Below, piece by piece: positions 1 through 6,535 of a stretch of 6,708 nucleotides of DNA. Source of the stretch: JBIOJM01 sp044450785 (GTDB taxonomy: Bacteria > Planctomycetota > Planctomycetia > Isosphaerales > Isosphaeraceae); NCBI GenBank assembly GCA_044450785.1, contig JBIOJM010000448.1, positions 1 to 6,708 of the forward strand, read 5' to 3'. The position numbers were made by a program, and so were the translations under genes. Under the pieces are notes generated by a model, which saw only the letters and a list, made by a program, of their open reading frames with translations, did no database searches and was not told the DNA's origin. The stretch's first letter is position 1, and each line of letters starts with the position of its first letter.

Positions 1-2242
1 GCGGAAGAGGGAGCGCGGAGCGGGGAAGGGCTCCCACGGGCAACGCGACCGGCACTTCGAGAATCGTCCCGGCGGCCGAGGCCGCTCCCACCGGCAGCGC
101 GACTTCCTTGACTCCTTCGAGGTTCGAGCCGGCGATCTCGATCTTGGCGGTCCGGCCGCGCTCGACCCCGAGAGGAAAGACCGATCGGACGTACGGGAGT
201 ACGCCGGCGGCGATCCGGTAGAAATGGCCGCCGGAACCGCCGTAATCCGCGTCCGCAACCTGGAGGATCAGCAGGCCGTCGCCGCGGGCAGTATAGGTCA
301 GGATGGGATCGATCACGGCTCCACCGGCGTTGGTCTGGGCCAGGGTATTCCCCTCGCGATCGAGCACAGCCAGCGACGGGCGCAGTTGTGAGCCCTGCGA
401 TCGGGCCACGACCTGGAACACGAGCTGCTGTCCCTTCTTGGCCTCGAACGAGAAGAGGTCGACGTCACCCGGCCGGTCGACCGTGCCCAGCAAAGTCGCG
501 GGGAGCACGGCGGGTTTGGCCTTGAGCTGGTCGAGCCGGTCGTTGGCTTCCGCCTCGGCCACCTCGGGGTCGGCCGCCACGGCGAACGTCTGAAAGCGGG
601 GCACGCCCAGCGGGGTGATGACGCCGATCGCGTGCAGGCCGGCCCGGGCGCTGGCTGCGATCGTCAAATCGATCTCGAGGCGGTTTTTTTCGGCCAGCTT
701 GCCGGGAACCATCGTCGCCGACAGTCCGGGTTCGGGGATGATGACCGCCGTCGCATGGCCGACGCTCTCACCGGTCAGGGTTACCCGCACCCGTTTGCCC
801 CGGACCGCGCCTCGCGGTTCGGGCGGATTGAGCGACGCGTTCCGAATCAGAAGGGCTGGCGACGCGGACTTGCCGGCCGGGGGCGTGCGGAGCACCATTC
901 CCATCTTGCGGGCGGCGGGATCCCACAGGGCGAGCAGCCCATCGTATAGCCCCAGCGCCAGCCGGCGCCCGTCCGGGCTGAACGCCAGCGCCTGCACCCA
1001 GTCGGGCTGCGCCGGTATGCTTTCCAGGGGTGTCAGCGTGTCGAGTTTCCACAGCCTGACCGTCCGATCCTCGGCGCTCGAGGCCAGCCTCGTCCCGTCG
1101 GCGGAGACGGCCAGCCGGACGATCGGCGCGTCATGCGCAAAGGCCGAGCGCTCGAGCCGAACCTCCCCGCCGGCAACCCGCCATATCCGGATCGATCGAT
1201 CAACGCCGGCCGCCAGCAGGCGAGACCCGTCGGGCGTGAAGACCACCGCATAGAGCTCGGCCGTCGACTCCGACAGGCTCACCGTGCGTTTGCCGGTCGT
1301 CCAATCCCACAACTTGACCGTCCGGTCGGCGGCACATGAGGCCAGTGTCTTGCCGTCGCGAGCAAACGCCAGCCCATAGACCGAGTCGCTGTGGTCCTTG
1401 AGCGAACGGACCACCTTGCCCGTCGCCAGGTCCCAGATCAGGACCTGCTTGTCATAACCGGCCGTCGCCAGGGTCTTGCCGTCGGGTGCGACCGCGGCGG
1501 CAAGGATCGAATCGGAGTGTCCCTTCACGTCGAGCCGCCTCTGCCGCTTGACGACGACCCAGACCGTGAAGAACCCGAACTGGCTCGCCCGGCCGCCGGC
1601 CGCCACCAAGGACGCTCCATCAGGGGTGAACACCACCGACGTGATCAGCCCCGGATGGTCGCCCAGCGTGGCGGCGGGCTTGCCCGTACCGACGTCGTAG
1701 AGCACGACCTGGCGGCCGATCGCCGCCGCCAAGTGCAGGCCGTCGGGGCTGAACGCCAGCGACGCGACCGGGTCGCCCGCCGGCACCTTCAAGGCGACCT
1801 TGGGCAGATCCGCCACGACGTCGACCAGCGATGCGAGGGTCGTCTCCGAGACGGACGGACCGTCAAACTTGGCCCCTTCCTTTACCCAGCGCGCGAGGAT
1901 CGCGATCTCGCCCTCGGAGAGCGGAGGCAGTTTGTAGGGCATGCGGGGGCTCGCGCCCGGTCGGACCGCGTCAATCAGGTAGCTGCCGTCGGGGTCGCCC
2001 GGCTCCAGGATGGTGTCTCCCGCGGTCTTGCCTCCGCGTTTGAGAGCGGCGTACGTGGTCATGCTCAGGCCGCCCGAGGCCTTGCGATCACTGTGACAAC
2101 CCAGGCACTTCTTCACCAGGATCGGGGCGACCTGTCCCTGAAAGCTCGCGCGGTCGACCCGCGAGGGATCTCGAGCCAAAGCCCTTGGCCCGGGCAAGAT
2201 GGCCGCCACGAGAACGAGAAGACCGAATCGAATGAGCGGCAT
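1..2242 (-). CDS. Planctomycete cytochrome c (PSCyt1) - WD40 propeller - PPC protein, partial (C-terminus off window)
   Basis: I translated this frame by hand from the ATG at 2242 to the left edge: 747 codons without a stop, so the C-terminus is missing. Residues 1-23 look like a Sec signal (LLVLVAAILPG core, possible cleavage after ALA23). Residues 34-125 resemble the PSCyt1 planctomycete cytochrome c domain: haem motif C46-L-G-C49-H50, a GG-L element, PGDPDGSYL, M101-P as possible axial ligand, and LSEGEI..L.RWV..GA. Residues about 150-448 form seven WD40-like blades (e.g. DRTVKLWD at 306-313, DRTVRLWK at 392-399), enough for one closed propeller. A TIG/Ig-like stretch (about 480-555) follows, then a PPC-like beta domain (about 560-680; GDVDLFSFEAKKGQQL) and the start of a second TIG-like repeat. 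It is probably an exported, membrane- or complex-bound electron carrier or scaffold; partner and substrate are unknown. It starts 10 nt after the upstream gene. Confidence 0.9.
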   Translation of the reverse strand, partial: MPLIRFGLLVLVAAILPGPRALARDPSRVDRASFQGQVAPILVKKCLGCHSDRKASGGLSMTTYAALKRGGKTAGDTILEPGDPDGSYLIDAVRPGASPRMPYKLPPLSEGEIAILARWVKEGAKFDGPSVSETTLASLVDVVADLPKVALKVPAGDPVASLAFSPDGLHLAAAIGRQVVLYDVGTGKPAATLGDHPGLITSVVFTPDGASLVAAGGRASQFGFFTVWVVVKRQRRLDVKGHSDSILAAAVAPDGKTLATAGYDKQVLIWDLATGKVVRSLKDHSDSVYGLAFARDGKTLASCAADRTVKLWDWTTGKRTVSLSESTAELYAVVFTPDGSRLLAAGVDRSIRIWRVAGGEVRLERSAFAHDAPIVRLAVSADGTRLASSAEDRTVRLWKLDTLTPLESIPAQPDWVQALAFSPDGRRLALGLYDGLLALWDPAARKMGMVLRTPPAGKSASPALLIRNASLNPPEPRGAVRGKRVRVTLTGESVGHATAVIIPEPGLSATMVPGKLAEKNRLEIDLTIAASARAGLHAIGVITPLGVPRFQTFAVAADPEVAEAEANDRLDQLKAKPAVLPATLLGTVDRPGDVDLFSFEAKKGQQLVFQVVARSQGSQLRPSLAVLDREGNTLAQTNAGGAVIDPILTYTARGDGLLILQVADADYGGSGGHFYRIAAGVLPYVRSVFPLGVERGRTAKIEIAGSNLEGVKEVALPVGAASAAGTILEVPVALPVGALPRSALPLP

Positions 2243-2255
2243 CCGATCCCTTTCA
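2243..2255 (-). promoter_or_regulatory. Shine-Dalgarno of the cytochrome-WD40 gene, abutting the upstream stop codon
   Basis: On the minus strand the TGA stop of the DUF1549/DUF1553 gene (2255-2253) runs directly into AAGGGATCGG and then ATG at 2242. The purine run GAAAGGGA sits about 5 nt from the start and overlaps the stop, an arrangement typical of translational coupling. It supports ATG 2242 as the true start. Confidence 0.65.
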
Positions 2256-4721
2256 ATGATTGAACAGGAACTCCTGGCAGGTCAGCATGGCCCAGTAGAG
2301 GTCCTCGACGGCCTGGCGCCGAGCGGCCACGGCCGCCTTGGGGTCGCTCAACCCGGCGACGGAATCGTGCAGTGCCTTGAGCATGCGGTCCAGTTCCGAC
2401 GAGGTTGGGCGGCGGCAAAGCGCCGTCAGGAAGAGCCGCTCAACGATCGCCCGATCGGCTTGATTGCGCGCGATCGATCGGGACGCGACGCTTTGATCGG
2501 AACGGAGCTTCTCATTGATGGTGATCCCATTCGTCAGGTGCAGGGCCTGGGCCATCGACGGCTCCGCGGACCGCTCGCACGAGCAGGTGACCAACCGCGC
2601 GGGCCGGCCGAACGATTCGAGAAACGTGTTGTCCACCTTGCTGTCGGGCAACTGCAGCGTACGCCAGCCGGCCGGATAGCCGGCGAACGGAGTCGGGACC
2701 TCGGTGACCTGGGAAATTGCATCCAGCAGGACTTCCGCCGGCAGGCGCTTGACGCGGTAGTGGCTCAGGTACTTCGTATCCGCCTCGTTGCCCGGGATCG
2801 GCTGGCTCGACCGTGCGTACGCCGCCGAGCTCATGATCGTCTTGATCAGGTGCTGCACATCGAACCGGTGAGCCACGAAATCCTGGACGAGCCAGTCGAG
2901 CAAGGGCTCATCGCTGGGGGGGTTCGACACCCGCAGGTCGTCCTCGGGGTGAGTCAACCCGCGGCCGAAGAAATTGCTCCAGACCCGGTTGACGACCGCC
3001 TTCGCGAAGTACGGATTGTCCGGGCGAGCCAGCCAGTCCGCGAAGAAAGCACGGCGATCGCGCGTCTCGCCGGGCGCGACGGCCGGCCCATCCAGCGGCC
3101 GCGGCGGCATCGCCACCCCTCGGCGCGGATGGAGGACCTCCCCGTCCCCGACACTGGCGACCACCTCGTCACCGGCGGTCTCTCCATCCTTGAGCTTGAC
3201 CCGGGCGAACAGGTTGGCAAAGCCGTAGTACTCGTCCTGCGTCCATTTCTCGAGCGGATGATTATGACAGCGAGCACACGTCAAGGAGAGCCCGAGAAAC
3301 GCCATGCTCGCGCTTTCGGTCAAGTCGATCGGGTCGCGGTGCAGCACGAAAAAGTTGGTCGCGCCGTTGGATAACGTGCTCCCCTGAGCCGTCACGATCG
3401 AGCGTGCAAACTGATCCCACGGCACGTTCTTCGCCACGCTTTCGCGCACGAAACGATAGAACGACCACATCGACGGCGCGGGCAGCTTGTTCGATGAGAC
3501 CAGCAGAAGGTCCGACCATTTGTACGCCCAGTAATCGACGAACTCGGAGCTTTTCAGCAGCCGGTCGACGAGCCTGGCGCGCCTGGCCGGGTCGCGATCC
3601 TCGAGAAACGCTTGCACCTGCTCGTATCGGGGCAAGACACCGGTGGCGTCAAGGTAGGCCCTCCGGAGGAAAACGGCGTCTCCCCCATCCTTCGAGGGTG
3701 GAATCCGCAAGCCGGCGAGCTTCTCGAGGTTCTTGTCGTCGATCGGGTTGTTCCGCGGGGCCGTCGCGAACACGCTGGGATCGAGCTTCGTCTCGTAAGG
3801 CGACGTCACGGTCGTACGGCCGACCAAGCTGGCGAACCAGACCGAGACGAACGCCTCACCCTGACCGGTGACCTTCAACCGGCCGTCGTCGTCAACCGCC
3901 GCGACGGTTTCGTCCGTGCTGTTAAACTTGGCCCAGTGCGTGACGTCTTCGATCCGGCCGTCGGAATAGGCCGCCTGGACCAAGACCTGTTGAACCTGGC
4001 CCGGTTTGAGCCGTGCAGACGCCGGGTAAAGCATCAGCGAGCGTATTTGCGGATCTCCGGCGGAGGGGCCGGGCATCCCGTCGGCGATCCAGCCGGCGAT
4101 CACTCGGTATTCGAGCGAGCCGGTCGTGAACTTGATGCCGCCGCCGTGTTCGAGAGCTCCCGTCGGTTTCAAGAGCAACAGGCTCTCCTGCGGGGCGGTC
4201 TTGATCACCCGGCGCCCCAGCGCCTGGCGGGTCAAGACCGCGTGGTCCAGCTCGGGAGCGTACCCGCGCAAGGTCAGCCGAAGCCCGTTCTTGCCGGCCG
4301 CCGCCCCGTGGCACGCACCGGAATTGCAGCCCTGCTTCGCCAGGATCGCCTCGACGTGATTGCGGAAGCTCCACGGTAGGTCGAGGTCATGATCCTCGAC
4401 CGAGATCGTCGCCCGGACAACCTGGCCGCCCACCGTCGCCGACAACGTGGCCAGGCCATTGCCGGCAGGTACGACGTAGCCCTTCGAATCGACCGTGGCC
4501 ACGCGGGGGTTATCGGTCGCGAACACGGCCTGATTCGTCAGGTCGGCGATGCCGGCTGTTCCCTCAGTCTGTTCGACGATGAACCGCTGCCGGGCGTGCG
4601 GGCCGACCAGTCGCGCCGAAGGAGGAAGCAGCCGAAGCTCGGCGCCGACTGCCGGAACGGACGGAAGCGCCAAAATGAGAACGGCAGTCATCGAGACGAG
4701 TCGGATCAACGAGCGGGCCAT
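2253..4721 (-). CDS. Big2 - CX4CH cytochrome-like - Big2 - DUF1549 (PSCyt2) - DUF1553 (PSD1) exported protein
   Basis: 822 residues from the ATG at 4721. The frame is open a further 133 codons upstream, but that extension overlaps the DUF1501 gene, lacks family features, and precedes a clear signal peptide (residues 1-27, hydrophobic SMTAVLILALPSVPAVGA). GAGAG 6 nt before the ATG is a fair ribosome site. Domain order: Big2-like Ig fold (about 30-108); a cytochrome-like segment (115-220) with the spaced haem motif C132-NSGA-C137-H138 and a closing YRVIAGWIADGMP; a second Big2 (about 226-296, ASARLKPGQ..AAYSDG..EDVT); DUF1549 (about 326-515, FLRRAYLDATGVLP and canonical C482-AR-C485-H486-NHP); DUF1553 (about 557-820, NPYFAKAVVNRVW, FGRGL, FGRPARL followed by CSCER at 713-717, C-terminal QEFLFNH). 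Length and order fit the planctomycete family. Role: probably an extracytoplasmic redox protein partnering the DUF1501 enzyme; no reaction is established. No frameshift or missing core motif was seen. Confidence 0.93.
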   Translation of the reverse strand: MARSLIRLVSMTAVLILALPSVPAVGAELRLLPPSARLVGPHARQRFIVEQTEGTAGIADLTNQAVFATDNPRVATVDSKGYVVPAGNGLATLSATVGGQVVRATISVEDHDLDLPWSFRNHVEAILAKQGCNSGACHGAAAGKNGLRLTLRGYAPELDHAVLTRQALGRRVIKTAPQESLLLLKPTGALEHGGGIKFTTGSLEYRVIAGWIADGMPGPSAGDPQIRSLMLYPASARLKPGQVQQVLVQAAYSDGRIEDVTHWAKFNSTDETVAAVDDDGRLKVTGQGEAFVSVWFASLVGRTTVTSPYETKLDPSVFATAPRNNPIDDKNLEKLAGLRIPPSKDGGDAVFLRRAYLDATGVLPRYEQVQAFLEDRDPARRARLVDRLLKSSEFVDYWAYKWSDLLLVSSNKLPAPSMWSFYRFVRESVAKNVPWDQFARSIVTAQGSTLSNGATNFFVLHRDPIDLTESASMAFLGLSLTCARCHNHPLEKWTQDEYYGFANLFARVKLKDGETAGDEVVASVGDGEVLHPRRGVAMPPRPLDGPAVAPGETRDRRAFFADWLARPDNPYFAKAVVNRVWSNFFGRGLTHPEDDLRVSNPPSDEPLLDWLVQDFVAHRFDVQHLIKTIMSSAAYARSSQPIPGNEADTKYLSHYRVKRLPAEVLLDAISQVTEVPTPFAGYPAGWRTLQLPDSKVDNTFLESFGRPARLVTCSCERSAEPSMAQALHLTNGITINEKLRSDQSVASRSIARNQADRAIVERLFLTALCRRPTSSELDRMLKALHDSVAGLSDPKAAVAARRQAVEDLYWAMLTCQEFLFNH

Positions 4722-4761
4722 GAGGTGCTCTCGTATGGGGAAACCGGGCGGCGTGCCATTT

Positions 4762-6135
4762 TCAAAAGAGTTCCTGGATCGGCTCGACTCCGTGATCGAC
4801 GAGCCGGAGGGGACGGCCCTGCGGGCCCCGCAGCTCGAGCCCCGGGTCGATCCCCAGGCCTTGAAAGACCGTCGCGGCGATCTCCTGGGTGGAGACGGGA
4901 CGGTCCTTGGGCGCGTAACCAATCTCGTCGGACGCGCCCACGACCCGCCCTCCCTGGATCGGACCGCCGGCGAAGAGGACGGTCCAGCAGGCCGGATGAT
5001 GGTCGCGACCCCCGGCGGGATTGATCTTGGGCGTCCGCCCGAATTCGCCAAAGGCGAGCACCATCGTCGTGTCCCAGAGCCCCCGCCGCGCCAGGTCATC
5101 GAGCAGGGCCGTGTACGCATTGTCGAAATTGGGCCCGACTTCGTTCTTGTAACACTCGATCGGGCTGAACGGGGCCGACCCGTGGATGTCCCACGTGATC
5201 TCGTTGAAGACCGTCTCGAACATGTTGACCGTCACGAACCGGACTCCCCGCTCGATCAGCCGCCGAGCCAGCAGGCAGCTCTGGCCGAACCGCGTGCGGC
5301 CGTAACGATCGCGGCTCGCGGCGGACTCCGCGCTGATCTCGAACGCCTCGCGCGCTTTCGGGCTCGACATCAGCTTGAAGGCCCCCTCGAAATTGGAATC
5401 GAGCAATCGCGCGTCGGCCGACGACTCGAACGAGCCGACCGCGCCGTCGATCGCCGACCGCAGCGACCGGCGCCTGCTCTCGCGCACCGCCGTGACGTAA
5501 TCGGGAGGCAGCAGGTCCGGCACCTTGAACCCGCGATCGTTGGGGTCGGCGTTCAAGATGAAGGGATCGAACGTCTTGCCGAGATAGCCCGCGGCGTGCC
5601 CGTGCGGCAAGTTGCCCCCCGTCGGTCCGATCGGACGCGGCAGGAGCACGTAGGGCGGAGTGTCGTTGCGCGACCCCTTCTGCTTTGAAACCACACACCC
5701 GTAAGGCGGATACTCGATCCCCCCCGTGAACAGGCGGCCGGTCTGCATCATCTGATGCCCCGTGTCGTGCACCGCCGCCGCCGTATGATAGACGGTGCGT
5801 ACCAGCGACACCTTGTCCATCATCGTCGCCAGCCTGGGAAAGATCTCGGCGACCTGCACCCCCGGCACCTTGGTCGCGATCGGCCGGAACGGGCCGCGGA
5901 TCTCCTCGGGGGCCTCCGGCTTCATGTCCCACGTGTCGAGCTGGGATGGCCCGCCTACCAGGAAAAGCAAGATGCAATTGACGTCACGATCAGGGGCGAT
6001 CGACCCCGCCGCGGCGAGCGCCTGCAGGGCCGGCAGCCCGAGCCCGAGCATCGGCAACGAACCGGCGTGCAGGAAATCACGCCGCGTCAGGCCGTCACAA
6101 AAATGGACCGGCTTCTTGGCGTCGATTCGGATCAT
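4762..6135 (-). CDS. DUF1501 family, Tat-exported alkaline-phosphatase-fold protein
   Basis: 457 residues from ATG 6135. A TTG 15 nt upstream is also in frame, but the ATG has GAGGT 6 nt before it and puts the Tat motif at a usual distance from the N-terminus. The Tat signal is L16-T-R18-R19-D-F-L-H, followed by hydrophobic PMLGLGLPALQAL and an Ala-rich cleavage region near 41-44. The mature part shows family hallmarks: LLFLVGGPSQLDTWDMKP (56-73), AVHDTGHQMMQTG (121-133), RYGRTRFGQSCLLARRLIERGVRFV (277-301) and FGEFGRTP followed by GGRDHHP (362-381). The family belongs to the alkaline phosphatase/sulfatase fold clan, so the Asp/His motifs probably bind metal; the usual Ser/Cys nucleophile context is not obvious to me, and substrate is unknown. 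It is the first gene of the operon, 40 nt before the DUF1549/DUF1553 gene, the standard planctomycete pairing. It ends in TGA at 4764-4762 and looks full length and intact. Confidence 0.95.
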   Translation of the reverse strand: MIRIDAKKPVHFCDGLTRRDFLHAGSLPMLGLGLPALQALAAAGSIAPDRDVNCILLFLVGGPSQLDTWDMKPEAPEEIRGPFRPIATKVPGVQVAEIFPRLATMMDKVSLVRTVYHTAAAVHDTGHQMMQTGRLFTGGIEYPPYGCVVSKQKGSRNDTPPYVLLPRPIGPTGGNLPHGHAAGYLGKTFDPFILNADPNDRGFKVPDLLPPDYVTAVRESRRRSLRSAIDGAVGSFESSADARLLDSNFEGAFKLMSSPKAREAFEISAESAASRDRYGRTRFGQSCLLARRLIERGVRFVTVNMFETVFNEITWDIHGSAPFSPIECYKNEVGPNFDNAYTALLDDLARRGLWDTTMVLAFGEFGRTPKINPAGGRDHHPACWTVLFAGGPIQGGRVVGASDEIGYAPKDRPVSTQEIAATVFQGLGIDPGLELRGPQGRPLRLVDHGVEPIQELF

Positions 6136-6141
6136 CGTGCG

Positions 6142-6146
6142 ACCTC
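6142..6146 (-). promoter_or_regulatory. Shine-Dalgarno GAGGT deciding the DUF1501 start
   Basis: The minus strand reads GCGAGGTCGCACGATG, placing GAGGT 6 nt ahead of ATG 6135. The alternative TTG at 6150 lies just upstream of this site, which would then be inside the gene, so the ATG is preferred. Confidence 0.65.
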
Positions 6147-6194
6147 GCAAGGGGGCGGGAAGCTCGGGCAGGAAGGATTCGGGCCTGACCTTTC

Positions 6195-6223
6195 ATCCTA
6201 ACGCCTTTGCCGGGATGGGTCAA
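6195..6223 (-). promoter_or_regulatory. Putative sigma70-like promoter of the three-gene operon
   Basis: On the minus strand TTGACC (6223-6218, 5 of 6 to the -35 consensus) is followed by a 17-bp spacer and TAGGAT (6200-6195, 4 of 6 to the -10 consensus). A start of transcription near 6188 would give a 5' leader of roughly 50 nt before the DUF1501 ATG. The position and spacing are what an operon promoter should have; the base matches are seen, activity is inferred. Confidence 0.5.
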
Positions 6224-6460
6224 ACAGTTGCTTGATGGTTGTGGAACATGTTGGCGTGACCTTGGCCCGAGGCGCAAGTTTTGATGTTGCGCTATTCTCC
6301 GAACCGGAATTGCCTTGAAAAGTAAGGGTTTTTGCTATTCGGGGACAAAAGAGGCTTCGAATTCACACCCCTCTGGGGTAGGAAAAGGCGCGTTTTTTGG
6401 AGACTTCTCGCTGATCACCACCTGGGAAGGAAGTCGAAATGATGCCCCGCTGTTTCTGGC
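6224..6460. other. Non-coding stretch, lower GC, no gene seen
   Basis: Between the promoter and the GC hairpin the sequence is visibly less GC-rich than the genes, with homopolymer runs such as a T6 at about 6393-6398 and a small ACCCC-TCT-GGGGT hairpin at 6367-6379. I see no open frame with a ribosome site, no tRNA-like or other recognised RNA structure, and no convincing terminator: the T run starts over 12 nt after that hairpin. It is probably an ordinary intergenic upstream region. Confidence 0.55.
6272..6292. repeat. Short palindrome upstream of the operon promoter, possible regulator site
   Basis: GCGCAA (6272-6277) and TTGCGC (6287-6292) are perfect inverted 6-bp arms around a 9-nt spacer. 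The centre lies about 60 bp upstream of the -35 element. It could bind a dimeric regulator, but arms this short can arise by chance and no regulator gene is in the window. Confidence 0.25.
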
Positions 6461-6494
6461 TCCCTCTCGGAGGGGAGAGGGCCGGGGTGAGGGG
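6461..6494. repeat. REP-like GC-rich hairpin with GCCGGGGTGAGGGG tail
   Basis: CCCTCTC (6462-6468) pairs with GAGAGGG (6475-6481) across a GGAGGG loop, and is followed by CCGGGGTGAGGGG. From memory, hairpins of this CCCTCTC...GAGAGGGCCGGGGTGAGGG type recur between genes in many high-GC bacteria. It lacks a following T tract, so I class it as a dispersed intergenic repeat rather than an intrinsic terminator, although it could stall polymerase. Confidence 0.5.
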
Positions 6495-6535
6495 CGAGCG
6501 GCACCGAGAGCCTTTGGACAAGTGATCCGTCTGCT

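Noticed and set aside
1391..2263. Plus-strand open frame (290 codons) opposite the WD40 gene
   Set aside because: The minus strand reads continuous WD40 repeats and a cytochrome domain here; the plus frame has a low-complexity Arg-rich product.
2199..3374. Long plus-strand open frame (391 codons) opposite the DUF1549/DUF1553 gene
   Set aside because: It is antisense to a gene with clear family motifs, its translation is Arg/Gly/Asp-rich without recognisable domains, and such frames are expected opposite high-GC3 coding sequence.
4722..5120. 133-codon upstream extension of the DUF1549/DUF1553 frame
   Set aside because: It overlaps the DUF1501 coding end in another frame and would bury the signal peptide that begins at ATG 4721.
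4549..5688. Long plus-strand open frame (379 codons) across the DUF1501 gene
   Set aside because: It is an antisense shadow of two well-supported minus-strand genes, with no domain or ribosome site.
6095..6277. Minus-strand 60-codon frame over the DUF1501 start and promoter
   Set aside because: It overlaps the promoter and the N-terminus of the real gene and has no recognisable feature.
6367..6398. ACCCC-TCT-GGGGT hairpin followed by a T6 run as a plus-strand terminator
   Set aside because: The stem is only 5 bp, the T run is separated from it by more than 12 nt, and there is no plus-strand gene upstream to terminate.
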